Source: Rhizobium sp. G21
GTDB taxonomy: Bacteria; Pseudomonadota; Alphaproteobacteria; Rhizobiales; Rhizobiaceae
NCBI RefSeq assembly: GCF_014158035.1
Contig: NZ_JACFXW010000003.1
Location: 62,001 to 126,000 of the forward strand
DNA length: 64,000 nucleotides
Direction: 5' to 3'
Under the pieces are notes generated by a model. The model was given only the letters and a program-made list of their open reading frames with translations. It did not search any database and had not been told where the DNA came from. Of the stretch, positions 1 to 9,030 are shown piece by piece. The position numbers were made by a program, and so were the translations under genes. The stretch's first letter is position 1, and the number at the start of each line of letters is the position of its first letter.

Positions 1-435
1 CTGCTTGCCCAGGCCGATCAGCCGCGACGGGGAGATCTCGATGGACGGGGAAACCTCACTCAAGCCGGCTTGGCTGAATTCACCAACTTCTTTCTCAGGT
101 GTTGCCTGGACCAGGTCACCTTCATGGAGAGCCTGCTCAGGCCGGACGAGTTGTTGAATCGCATCGAAGTGTGGTGCGCCGAAGAGGTTCAGATGCAGCG
201 GCTCCCGAAAGGCAGTTGGCCGTTGTTGCGGGAAGCCGTTCTCGCCGGGGAGTTCCCGCGTTCGCAGGCGCCGTCTTTGACGGGATATCAAGAACGGCAA
301 GCCCGCACGGTCCTTTCCGGTCTCCTGGAGCGTGGTGTGCTGACGTCGCCCAGTCCCAAGGGGAAAGTCCGTCTCGGTTTCCCGGTCGACATCATAGAGC
401 GGTGGCTTCCGCGTCTCTATCCGGCGATCCGGTAA
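1..435 (+). CDS. Fic family protein, C-terminal part (5' end outside window)
   Basis: The frame is open from base 1 to the TAA at 433-435, so about 144 residues of a longer protein are visible. The first residues (LAQADQPRRGDLDGRGNL) resemble the region after the HPFxxGNGR catalytic motif of Fic proteins. The rest looks like the C-terminal winged-helix part common in standalone Fic proteins (EFTNFFL, DQVTFME, then a helix-turn-helix-like stretch ending VDIIERWLP). Fic enzymes usually transfer AMP from ATP onto target proteins. The catalytic motif lies upstream of the window, so activity cannot be judged. The next gene starts 278 bp downstream and is unrelated. An internal ATG at 70 is probably not a real start because the homologous sequence continues upstream of it. 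Confidence 0.75.
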   Translation: MLAQADQPRRGDLDGRGNLTQAGLAEFTNFFLRCCLDQVTFMESLLRPDELLNRIEVWCAEEVQMQRLPKGSWPLLREAVLAGEFPRSQAPSLTGYQERQARTVLSGLLERGVLTSPSPKGKVRLGFPVDIIERWLPRLYPAIR

Positions 436-713
436 TCTGTCTCAACTGCGAGACGCGTGCCCCCGCCAAGCCGGCGGAGAGACGCTTTATCGGATTTTCG
501 ACGCCTCTGAAGTCCTGTTATCCGACGAAACGAAAACCGTTATGTCAAAGGGCGATGCTATATCCTCCCATCGATAACCTGTGAGAATAGAATAGCCGGA
601 TCTTATTATTGGACGGACTGTTCCTCGGGTTTCATAGTGTCGGCGTCGGGTGAAGATGTCGCTCCTCCCAAGCGCCCCCTCAATCCGTCGCCGAACAAAA
701 ATGGGGAACAACA

Positions 714-1610
714 ATGTTCAAAACACTGACTTGCCTGCCGATATTTGCCGCGCTCGCCGTGATGTCCATGGGCGGCCAGAGCGCCGCGCAAAGTTTCGAT
801 ACCTCCTCGATCGAGGTGGAGGATTCTCTGGCGGCCCGGTTGCCGGAGAAGATCAAGGCCGCCGGCGTCCTGACGATCGGCTCCGACACCGCCTATGCGC
901 CATGGGAGTTCCTCAGCGAGAAGGACGGCCAGACGCCGGAGGGCATCGACGTCGATATCGCGAACGCCATCGGAAAGAAGCTCGGCGTCAAGATCGAGTT
1001 TCAGACATCCGCCTTCGAAGCCATTCTGCCGGCACTCGGCTCCAAATTCGATCTCGGCGTCTCGGCGTTTTCGATCACCACCGAACGCATGAAAGCCGTC
1101 AATTTCGTCAGTTACGCCGATACGGGCAGCATGTGGGCCGTCAAAGCGGGCAATCCGGCCAAGTTCGATCCGAGCGACCTCTGCGGCCGCAAGATCGCAG
1201 TTCAGTCGGGCAGCTATCACGAAAAAGCGGTGATCTCCGAAAGCGATCTCTGCAAGTCGGCCGGCAAGGCCGAAATCGAGATCCTGCCCTTCTCGAAGCA
1301 GCCCGAAGCACTGACCCGCGTCGCCGCCGGGGGCGCTGACGCGACCGTTTCGGGCGAAGCCGGCATCGGTTACGCCGCGAAGCAGTCGAACGGCGCCTTC
1401 GAGACCATGAAGCCGGCCGGCGGCGCGTTGAGCAAACATGGTCCGAACGGCATCGCCGTCGCCAAGTCGGACATGGCGCTGACCGAACTGATCGCCGACA
1501 CGATCAATTCTCTCATCGCCGACGGCACCTACAAGGCGCTGCTCGACACCTGGGGCGTCGGTTCTGTGATCGTCGACAAGGCTCTCGTCAACCCAGAAGT
1601 CAAGATCTGA
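714..1610 (+). CDS. Polar amino-acid ABC transporter, periplasmic substrate-binding protein
   Basis: This 298-residue protein has a clear Sec signal peptide (residues 1 to about 25, ending QSAAQS) and the solute-binding protein family 3 fold. Family hallmarks include GVLTIGSDTAYAPWEF near the start, then GIDVDIANAIGKKLG, and a C-terminal region with LIADGTYKALLDTWGV. Such proteins capture polar amino acids or small derivatives in the periplasm and deliver them to a GlnP/HisM-type permease. It is the first gene of a tight operon: the permease starts 4 nt after its stop, and the ATPase 3 nt after the permease stop. Ligand specificity cannot be read directly. The downstream MetC-like lyase and M20 dipeptidase suggest a sulfur amino acid or a short peptide-like compound, but that is inference. 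Confidence 0.9.
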   Translation: MFKTLTCLPIFAALAVMSMGGQSAAQSFDTSSIEVEDSLAARLPEKIKAAGVLTIGSDTAYAPWEFLSEKDGQTPEGIDVDIANAIGKKLGVKIEFQTSAFEAILPALGSKFDLGVSAFSITTERMKAVNFVSYADTGSMWAVKAGNPAKFDPSDLCGRKIAVQSGSYHEKAVISESDLCKSAGKAEIEILPFSKQPEALTRVAAGGADATVSGEAGIGYAAKQSNGAFETMKPAGGALSKHGPNGIAVAKSDMALTELIADTINSLIADGTYKALLDTWGVGSVIVDKALVNPEVKI

Positions 1611-1614
1611 ACCA

Positions 1615-2526
1615 ATGGACTCCACCGTGGACACTACCGGGACCGGCTTTCAGCCGGTTCCATCCCCAAAGGCGGCGATCATGCGCAACGTCGTCGTCCC
1701 GCGCCGCCATCCGGGCCGTTGGCTCGCCGTCGCCATTCTGGCAATTCTGGCGCTGCAGATCGTTCAGGCCGTCTCAGCCAATCCCAATTTCCACTGGGAC
1801 GTCTACCTGACCTATCTTTTTGCCCCGCAAGTCATTCGCGGGGTCGGCTGGACGCTGCTTCTGACGGTCGTCGCAATGACGGTGGCCATCTTGGTCGCAG
1901 CTCTGCTCGTCATCATGCGCGACGGCGACAATCCCATTCTACGCGGCATCGCCTATGCCTGGGTATGGTTCTTCCGGGGAACTCCGATCTATACGCAGTT
2001 GCTGTTCTGGGGGTTGTTCGCGGTGCTTTTTCCCAGTTTGAGCCTCGCGATCCCTTTCGGGCCCGACATCGTCAGCGTCGAGACCAAATATATCGTCACG
2101 CCGGCCATGGCCGCGATCCTCGGCCTCGGATTCAACGAGTCGGCGTATCTGACCGAAATTTTTCGGGCCGGATTCAATTCTCTCGATCGCGGACAGGCCG
2201 AAGCGGCGCAAGCGCTCGGCATGAAACCCGCCAAGATCTGGTGGCGGATCCTCATGCCTCAAGCGATGCGGGTGATCATTCCGCCGACGGGAAACGAAAC
2301 CATCGGCATGCTGAAGATGACCTCTCTGGTCCTCGCCGTGCCCTTCACCCTGGACCTGACCTTCGCGACCAATGCGATTTCAAATCGCCTCTATCTGCCG
2401 ATCCCGCTGCTGCTGGTCGCCGGCACCTGGTATCTCGCCATCACCAGCCTGCTGATGGTCGGCCAGCATTTCCTCGAACGCCATTTCGGCAAGGGCGTTT
2501 CCGTTCACCCGACACGGGCGGAGTAG
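1615..2526 (+). CDS. Polar amino-acid ABC transporter permease
   Basis: This 303-residue inner-membrane protein has an N-terminal segment, a first hydrophobic helix around residues 38-55 and several further helices. It carries the permease EAA loop (EAAQALGMKPAKIWWRILMP, roughly residues 200-219), which docks onto the ATPase. The pattern is that of the HisM/GlnP/ArtQ group. It probably forms a homodimeric channel, since only one permease gene is present between the binding protein and the ATPase. The predicted N-terminus is longer than usual (about 25 extra residues). The ATG at 1681 (MRNVVVPRRH) is an alternative start. Confidence 0.9.
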   Translation: MDSTVDTTGTGFQPVPSPKAAIMRNVVVPRRHPGRWLAVAILAILALQIVQAVSANPNFHWDVYLTYLFAPQVIRGVGWTLLLTVVAMTVAILVAALLVIMRDGDNPILRGIAYAWVWFFRGTPIYTQLLFWGLFAVLFPSLSLAIPFGPDIVSVETKYIVTPAMAAILGLGFNESAYLTEIFRAGFNSLDRGQAEAAQALGMKPAKIWWRILMPQAMRVIIPPTGNETIGMLKMTSLVLAVPFTLDLTFATNAISNRLYLPIPLLLVAGTWYLAITSLLMVGQHFLERHFGKGVSVHPTRAE

Positions 2527-2529
2527 GCC

Positions 2530-3306
2530 ATGAGCGCACAAGTTTCCGAGTTTTGCGTCGAGATGCAGAACATTCACAAATTCTACGGCCCCGTTCACGC
2601 CCTGCAGGGTGTGGACCTTCGCGTGCGACGCGGCGAGGTCTGCGTGGCCATCGGCCCGTCCGGCTCCGGAAAATCGACACTGCTTCGATGCATCAATCAG
2701 TTGGAGAGCATTTCGGCCGGCCGGGTTTTCCTCAAGGGTCAATTGCAGGGTTTCACCGAGCGGGAGGGTCGTTTTCATCCGCTTGCGCCGGGCCAGATCG
2801 CGGCGCAGCGGCGGCTGACAGGCATGGTGTTCCAGCGCTTCCACCTGTTTCCGCACATGACCGCGCGGGAAAACGTCATGGAGGGTCCCCGGCACGTCAA
2901 GGGCTGGTCGAGGGAGCAGTCACGCCGAAAGGCCGACGACCTGCTGCGGCGCGTCGGGCTCGACGGCTTTGGAAACCGCTATCCGGCGCAGCTGTCCGGC
3001 GGCCAGCAGCAACGCGTCGCCATCGCCCGCGCACTGGCGATGGAGCCGGAGGTGATGTTGTTCGACGAACCGACCTCGGCGCTCGATCCCGAGCTTGTCG
3101 GCGAGGTCCTCGATGTCATCAAGGATCTGGCGCTGAGCGGCATCACGATGGTCGTCGTCACGCATGAAATCGGCTTCGCCCGGGAAGTGGGAAACCATCT
3201 CGTCTTCATGGATCAGGGCCAGATCGTCGAGGAAGGACATCCGCGCACCATGCTCGCCAATCCACAAAATCCGCGCACGGCCGCGTTTCTGTCCAAGGTG
3301 CTTTGA
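2530..3306 (+). CDS. Polar amino-acid ABC transporter ATP-binding protein
   Basis: This 258-residue cytoplasmic ATPase of the GlnQ/HisP group energises the transporter encoded by the two preceding genes. Walker A (GPSGSGKST) is at residues 42-50. The signature LSGGQQQRV and the Walker B/D-loop (VMLFDEPTSALDP) follow, and then the switch histidine in VVVTHEIGFAR. A slightly long insertion lies between Walker A and the Q-loop, as in other amino-acid-type ATPases. The gene is the last of the transporter operon. It converges with the LysR gene, whose end is 31 bp away. Confidence 0.93.
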   Translation: MSAQVSEFCVEMQNIHKFYGPVHALQGVDLRVRRGEVCVAIGPSGSGKSTLLRCINQLESISAGRVFLKGQLQGFTEREGRFHPLAPGQIAAQRRLTGMVFQRFHLFPHMTARENVMEGPRHVKGWSREQSRRKADDLLRRVGLDGFGNRYPAQLSGGQQQRVAIARALAMEPEVMLFDEPTSALDPELVGEVLDVIKDLALSGITMVVVTHEIGFAREVGNHLVFMDQGQIVEEGHPRTMLANPQNPRTAAFLSKVL

Positions 3307-3337
3307 GGCGGGCATGCGCATGAACACGGCAAAGCGC

Positions 3338-4212
3338 TCAGATCGCGCGACGCAGCACCCGGATGAAGTCTTCCAGAATTGTGGATGGAAGGCGATTGGG
3401 CGGCGTGATGAGAAGCGTCCGGAAATGAAGCGCCGGCTCGAAGGGCCGAAGCGACAATCCGTGTCCGTCATACGGTTCGGCCGTCAGCGGGTTGACGAGG
3501 CCGACGCCGATGCCAGCCGCCACCATCGCGCAGATCGTCGTCGAATAGGGCGTCTCCATCACCGTGCGAACGGCGACGCCTTCCTTTGCGAAGGCGATCT
3601 CGGCTTCGCGACGGGTCGTGTCCTCGGGCGCGAGCGCGATGAAGGGCTGTCCGGCGAGATCGGCCGGACGAACGACATCGAGGGCTTCGAGCGAATGTCC
3701 CTTGGGCAGAGCGATCGCCACGCGAAACCGGGCGAATTCTTCGACTTCGACGCCGGTTCTGTCGATCTCGTCGGCAACGATTCCGAGATCGAACTGGCCG
3801 GACGCCACGAGGTCGCGCACGTTCGAAGACATGCGCGCCTGGAATGTGACGGCGACATTCGGGTTGGCGGCCATGAAGTCATGAAGCGCGCGCGGCAGGA
3901 CATTCGTCGACAAGGCGGACAGGCAGGCGATCCTGATTTCCCCGGAACCGTAGTCGCGAATTCGGGCCGCCGCGCCGCGAAGGTGGGACAGGCCGAGAAA
4001 GGCCTGCTCGACCTCCCGAAAAACAATTGGCCCTCTTGGGTCGGTTGCAGCCGTCCCTTGATCCGCTTGAACAGGTCGAAGCCCAGAGAGCGCTCCAACT
4101 CCTGGATCATCTTGCTGATGGCGGGTTGGGAGACATGCAGCACCTCGGCGGCGCGCGCCGTGGTGCCATTCGTCATCACCACCCTGAAGACTTCCACCTG
4201 CCTCAGGTTCAA
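3338..4212 (-). pseudogene. LysR family transcriptional regulator (frameshifted as written)
   Basis: The N-terminal helix-turn-helix (MNLRQVEVFRVVMTNGTTAR, then HVSQPAISKMIQELE) and the C-terminal effector domain (ACLSALSTNVLPRALHDFM onward) are both typical of LysR regulators but sit in different frames. The frame breaks at an A5 run at 4019-4023 (T5 on the coding strand). Adding one base there gives a continuous 291-residue protein reading LFFREVEQAF across the join, a normal LysR length. The gene is divergent from the MetC-like lyase (110 bp between starts), the usual LysR arrangement. It probably controls the lyase-peptidase pair and perhaps the transporter. Because the lesion is one base in a homopolymer, a sequencing error is more likely than real inactivation. 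Confidence 0.85.
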
Positions 4213-4322
4213 GGGCGGGCTCCTCTCACATCAATAACTTCAATGAATAGCAGTAGCGCGAAACTTGCATTTTCGGAATTGATTTCCGCGAGTGCGCCGC
4301 GTTTGTTTCGAAAGGCCTTTCC

Positions 4323-5537
4323 ATGAGCGATCTCACCCAATGCGTCCTCACGCCCGACGTGCCGACGGAGGGATTCGCGCCGCTCGGCGCGGGCGTTCAT
4401 CGCGCCTCGACGATCGTCTTCAAAGACGCCGCCGCCTATGCGTCCCGGGGCGAGCGTGGTCGTGAAGGCTATTCCTATGGCCTCTACGGCACGCCGACGA
4501 CGCGCACGCTGGAGGCCAAGCTGACGAGCCTCGAGGGTGGCGCGTGGACATTTCTGACGCCATCGGGGCAGGCGGCCAACGCATTGGCGGTTCTTCCTTT
4601 CCTGGCGGCCGGCGATCATATTCTGATCGCCGATACAGCCTATCCGCCGATGCGCGACCTGGCTGAAACCGATCTGCATCGTCTCGGTGTGGAGGTCGAC
4701 TTCTTCGATCCGCGGTCTCCGGACGACGTCGCGTCCAAGATGCGGAAATCGACGCGGATCGTCTGGTGCGAAAGTCCCGGGTCGACCACGATGGAAATCA
4801 GCGACCTGCCGCGCATCGCCGCGATCGCCCATGCGCAGGGCGCGCTGGTCGGCGTCGACAACACCTGGGCGACACCCCTCAATTTCAAGCCGCTCGATCA
4901 CGGCGCCGATATCGTCACCGAGGCGCTCACCAAGTTCGTTTCGGGGCATTCCGATGTGCTGATGGGCTCCATCACCGTGCGGGACGAGTCCCTGATCAAG
5001 CCGATCCGTTCGTTGATCGGTCGAATGGGCATCGGCGTTTCGCCGGATGACGCCTCGCTCGTGCTGCGCGGCTTCGAAACGCTCGGTGTGCGCCTTCGCC
5101 ATTCCGAGCGAGTTGCCCTCGATTTCGCGCGCCGGATCGAAGGTCATCCTCTGGTGAAGGCGGTCCTTCATCCCGCTTTGGCCTCGTTTTCCGATCACGC
5201 GCTGTGGAAGCGGGATTTTCTGGGATCGAGCGGCGTGTTCAGCATTGTTTTCACCGAGGAAGCGTCCACACAAGTCGCCGCGTCGCTCGACGCGCTGAAG
5301 ATTTTCGCCATCGGCGCCTCCTGGGGCGGCACGCGGAGTCTCGCGGCGCCGATGTCCATCAAGGGATTTCGCAGCGCCACCGCCTGGAATGGCCCAGACG
5401 TCATCCTGCGGCTGAGCATCGGGCTCGAGGACGAAAAGGAGCTCTGGGACGACATGGAGCGTTTCCTCGGCGTCCTCGAGACCAGGGCCAACGGCGCCGT
5501 GAGCGATGCTTCGCAGAGGACGACGCGTCATGGATGA
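4323..5537 (+). CDS. Cys/Met-metabolism PLP-dependent enzyme, cystathionine beta-lyase (MetC) type
   Basis: This 404-residue protein belongs to the gamma-family of fold-type I PLP enzymes. Visible landmarks are YGLYGTPTTRTLEAKL (substrate/cofactor loop), LTPSGQAANALAV, VDNTWATP, and the Schiff-base lysine in ALTKFVSGHSD (about residue 204). The NTWATP motif and the sequence around the lysine favour a MetC-like beta-lyase, which splits cystathionine or related thioethers to a thiol, pyruvate and ammonia, over the biosynthetic gamma-synthases. It follows the amino-acid ABC transporter and overlaps the M20 peptidase start by 8 nt, so uptake followed by lysis is plausible. The exact substrate is not determinable from sequence. 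Confidence 0.85.
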   Translation: MSDLTQCVLTPDVPTEGFAPLGAGVHRASTIVFKDAAAYASRGERGREGYSYGLYGTPTTRTLEAKLTSLEGGAWTFLTPSGQAANALAVLPFLAAGDHILIADTAYPPMRDLAETDLHRLGVEVDFFDPRSPDDVASKMRKSTRIVWCESPGSTTMEISDLPRIAAIAHAQGALVGVDNTWATPLNFKPLDHGADIVTEALTKFVSGHSDVLMGSITVRDESLIKPIRSLIGRMGIGVSPDDASLVLRGFETLGVRLRHSERVALDFARRIEGHPLVKAVLHPALASFSDHALWKRDFLGSSGVFSIVFTEEASTQVAASLDALKIFAIGASWGGTRSLAAPMSIKGFRSATAWNGPDVILRLSIGLEDEKELWDDMERFLGVLETRANGAVSDASQRTTRHG

Positions 5538-6981
5538 CATCGCAAGCGTAAATTCAGGGAACATGAACGTGAAAGACACGCCAAAGACGGAAGACGTGCT
5601 GAAGCATATCGACGACACGTTCGATATCGCTCTCGGCAAGCTGCTCGAGTTGATTTCAATTCCGTCGATCTCCAGCGACCCTTCGGGCGCCGAGGGCATC
5701 GCTCAGGCTGCGGAATGGCTGAAACGCGAGCTGTCATCCATGGAGCTCATGGCGAATGTGGTCAGCACGAAGGGGCACCCGGTCGTTCTCGGCCGCTCGG
5801 CCATGGCGCCGAACGGCAGAAAACCGCGCCTGCTGTTCTATGGACATTACGACGTCCAGCCTATAGGCGATATCGGCCAGTGGAAACACCCTCCCTTCGA
5901 GCCGGCTGTCATCGAGGAGGATGGCGTCCATAGATTTTATGGACGCGGCGCCTCCGACAGCAAGAGCCAACTCTGGACCTTCATCGAAGCCTTGCGGGCG
6001 TGGAAAACCGTGCATGGCGAATTTCCAGCCGAGGTCATCGTCCTGCTCGAGGGCGAGGAGGAATGCGGATCGCCAAGCCTGCCGGACTTCATCGAGGCGC
6101 ACCGGAACGACTTGGCCTGCGATGTCGCCTTCATCTGCGACGCCGAGATGTGGTCGGCGACGCAACCGGCCATCACGACCCAGCTCAAGGGGCTGGTCCA
6201 CGAGCGCGTCACCATTTCCGCGCCGAATCCGGATCTTCATTCGGGACATTTCGGCGCCGTCGCCGCCAATCCGATCCGGATCCTGAGCGGCATTCTGGCA
6301 AGCCTGCATGACGACGCGGGGCGGGTCGCCATCGACGGATTCTATGACGGGGTGCGCGTTATTCCGGAAGCGGTGCGCCGGCAGTGGCGTGAGCTCTCGG
6401 GGCAAACCGAATTGTTCGGCGATGTCGATCTTTCGGGCGGCGTCACGGAAGAGGGATTTTCGGCGATCGAAGCGATGTGGGCCCGTCCGACGGTGGACAT
6501 CAACGGGGTTACCGGGGGCAATCAGGGGCCAGGCGAACGGTCGGTCCTGCCGGGCTCGGCGACCGCGCGGCTGTCCTTCCGCCTGGTGGCCGGACAAGCG
6601 CCGGAGACGATCCGCCGGCGCTTTCGCAGTCACATCGAACGCTTGCTTCCGAAAGGTTGCCGCGTCGAATTCGAAGGACATGGCGGCAGTTCCGCGGTCG
6701 TGCTGTCTCAGGAAAGCCCCTATCTGAAGGCGGCGGCCCGGGGGCTCGAAAAAGAATGGCGAACACCCGTCGTTCTTCGCGGCACGGGCGGCGCCATCCC
6801 TTTGGTCGAACAGTTAAGCGACGCCTTGCAGACAGAATGCGTGGTCATCGGGTTCATTCTGCCGAGCGACGCCATCCATGCGCCCGACGAGCGCTACGAC
6901 AGCGAGCGGCTTCGTCGGGGCGCCAGAAGCTGGATCCGGATCTTCGAGGATATCCAGATGCAGGCGCAAAGCCAGGCTTAG
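5530..6981 (+). CDS. M20 family dipeptidase/metallopeptidase
   Basis: This 483-residue cytoplasmic zinc peptidase belongs to the ArgE/DapE/CPG2/carnosinase group. Metal and catalytic landmarks are all present: GHYDVQP (H106, D108), the bridging aspartate in YGRGASDSKSQ, the catalytic glutamate pair in LLEGEEECGS, CDAEMW, and the C-terminal histidine in DAIHAPDERY. The start at 5530 is chosen because AGAGGA at 5515-5520 is well placed; a further in-frame ATG lies upstream at 5506 and another downstream at 5563. The gene is translationally coupled to the MetC-like lyase. The likely job is to hydrolyse a dipeptide or N-acylated amino acid so that the lyase can act on the product. Confidence 0.9.
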   Translation: MDDIASVNSGNMNVKDTPKTEDVLKHIDDTFDIALGKLLELISIPSISSDPSGAEGIAQAAEWLKRELSSMELMANVVSTKGHPVVLGRSAMAPNGRKPRLLFYGHYDVQPIGDIGQWKHPPFEPAVIEEDGVHRFYGRGASDSKSQLWTFIEALRAWKTVHGEFPAEVIVLLEGEEECGSPSLPDFIEAHRNDLACDVAFICDAEMWSATQPAITTQLKGLVHERVTISAPNPDLHSGHFGAVAANPIRILSGILASLHDDAGRVAIDGFYDGVRVIPEAVRRQWRELSGQTELFGDVDLSGGVTEEGFSAIEAMWARPTVDINGVTGGNQGPGERSVLPGSATARLSFRLVAGQAPETIRRRFRSHIERLLPKGCRVEFEGHGGSSAVVLSQESPYLKAAARGLEKEWRTPVVLRGTGGAIPLVEQLSDALQTECVVIGFILPSDAIHAPDERYDSERLRRGARSWIRIFEDIQMQAQSQA

Positions 6982-7073
6982 GGGTTCCGGCGCCGGACCG
7001 GACCAGCGACGTCGGTCGCGAGACTCTTCGGAGACGCGCCGGCCTCGCCCGTCGCGAAACATGAGAGCGGCAG

Positions 7074-7095
7074 CGGCGCCCACATGTGGGCGCCG
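7074..7095. repeat. Perfect 22-bp palindrome between convergent genes
   Basis: The two 11-base arms (CGGCGCCCACA and its exact complement) meet without a spacer. The palindrome lies between the ends of the convergent M20 peptidase (6981) and GH15 gene (7191). It can form a hairpin in transcripts from either side, but no T-run follows, so it is not a classical intrinsic terminator. It may be a protein-binding site or a weak bidirectional terminator. Confidence 0.6.
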
Positions 7096-7190
7096 ATGTC
7101 GAAGGAGGCTTGCTGGCTTTCGGTTCTGCCGCCGTGACTGGCATCCCCTTCATGTTTGCCGGCTTGTTCCGGCCTGCATGAGCCATGATC

Positions 7191-9027
7191 TCATCCCACG
7201 CCTTGCTCGGTTGATTGAGCGCGATCGGCGCGCTGTTCGGCCGGCCCACGGGTGGACATGAGATTATGCGCGGTGTTGACGATGCCGAGATGCGAAAAGG
7301 CCTGCGGAAAATTGCCGAGCTGTCTTCGGCTCCGCGGGTCATATTGCTCCGCCAGCAATCCCAGATCGTTGCGAAGGCCGAGCAGTTTCTCGAATATGGC
7401 CGACGCTTCCTCGATGCGCCCCATCATCGTCAAGGCGTCCGCGAGCCAGAAGCTGCAGACGAGGAACGTGCCCTCCCCTGCCGCGCAACCCGTCTTCGGC
7501 ATGCTCGGTGCGGTAGCGCAGAACGAGGCCGTCCTCGATCAGTTCCGTCTGAATGGCGTCCACGGTCGATACGACCCGCGCATCATCCGGCGGCAGAAAA
7601 CCGGTCAGGGGCATCAGCAGCAGAGAGGCGTCGAGCACATCGGAGCCGAAGCTCTGCACGAACGCCTTCTTCGCTTCACTCCAGCCGTTGGAGAGGATTT
7701 CCGTTCTGAGAGCATCCCGCTCGACTTTCCAGTCGTGAGCGGGGCCGTCGAGGTCGAAGTCTTCGACGCCTCTTATGCCGCGATCGAACGCGACCCAGGC
7801 CATCAGCTTGGAATGGGTGAAGTGACGCGCCGGGCCCCTGACTTCCCAGATGCCCTGATCGGGAAGTCGCCATTTATTCCTGAGGTCGTTGAGCAGCGCG
7901 CGCTGAAACGCCCAGGCTTCGCTGGACGGCCGCAAGCGGTATTTGCGTCCGGCATGCAGAGCATCGATCAGCTCACCATAGACGTCGATCTGGAGCTGTC
8001 CATGAGCGCCGTTGCCGATGCGCACCGGCCGGGATCCCTCATAGCCGGGCAGCCAGGCGAGCTCTATCTCGGTCAGCCGGCGTTCACCCGCCAGACCATA
8101 CATGATCTGCACTTGGGCAGGATGGCCGGCGGTGGCCCGCAACATCCATTCTCGCCACGCCTCGGCTTCTTCGAGATAGCCGGAATTGAGAAAGGCGTAG
8201 AGCGTCAGCGTCGCATCGCGGATCCAGCAATAACGATAGTCCCAATTGCGTTCGCCGCCGATCTCCTCGGGAAGCGACGTGGTGGCCGCCGCGACGATGC
8301 CGCCGGTCGGCGCAAAGGTCAGCGCCTTGAGCGTGATGAGCGATCGCTGTACGGCCTCGTGCCACTTTGTCGGTTCGGCGATGCCGGGATCGTATCGACC
8401 GGACCACTCACGCCACCAGGCTTCGGTCTCCTGCAGGCGTTGCTGTGGATCGAGGTCGCGTTCGCCAATACGGTGAGACGGATGCCAGGCGAGGACGAAG
8501 GCAAACGAATCGCCCGCTTCGACGGGAAATTCGGCCACCGAACTCATGTCCTCGCCGACGAGTTTGACAGGCGAATGCAACTCCACCGCATCCGGTCCCG
8601 CCACCGCCCGGAGGCCGAAGTCGGTCTTCTGAACCCAGGGTACGGTGCTTCCGTAGCCGAAGCGCAGGGTGAAATCGCAGCGCATCGTTAATCGCCCGCG
8701 ATTGCCGCGGACGATGCGCACGAGATTGACATGTTCCTCATCCCGCGACAGCGGCATGAAATCGATGATCGTGACCGATCCCTCGTCCGTCTCGAAGGTC
8801 GTCTCGAGAATCGGCGTGCCGGGGCGGTAGGCGCGCGTGACCACGGCGGTTTGATCTACCGGCGCGATGCGCCAGGCCCCGCTTTCGGCCGTGCCGAGCA
8901 GGGCGGCGAAACAAGCGTCGGAATCAAACCGCGGCAGGCATAGCCAGTCGATCGAGCCGTCCCTGGCCACCAGGGCGCAGGACAGCATGTTGCCGATCAG
9001 GCCATAGTCTTCAATCGGCTTGCTCAT
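7191..9027 (-). pseudogene. Glycoside hydrolase family 15 (glucoamylase/trehalase-like), frameshifted as written
   Basis: The N-terminal part (MSKPIEDYGLIGN, then GSIDWLCLPRFDS and an NWDYRYCWIRDATLTLYAF stretch) is diagnostic of the GH15-like group found beside trehalose or glycan enzymes. The C-terminal part (GEGTFLVCSFWLADAL, then QLGNFPQAFSHLGIVNTA) is in another frame. The break falls near 7475-7491. The net change is +1 base; a C3 run at 7489-7491 is one candidate. Removing one base gives 611 residues, the expected family length. GH15 enzymes are inverting alpha-glucosidases with an (alpha/alpha)6 barrel. No signal peptide is visible, so it acts on intracellular sugars such as trehalose or maltodextrins. 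The SDR gene lies 3 nt upstream in the same operon. Confidence 0.85.
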
Positions 9028-9030
9028 GGG

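Noticed and set aside
606..1634. Long minus-strand open frame (342 codons) opposite the amino-acid binding protein
   Set aside because: It is the antisense shadow of a clear solute-binding protein; it has no domain pattern and arises from GC-rich codon bias.
4209..5699. 496-codon minus-strand frame opposite the MetC-like lyase
   Set aside because: The plus strand carries an obvious PLP enzyme with its lysine motif; the antisense frame has no recognisable fold.
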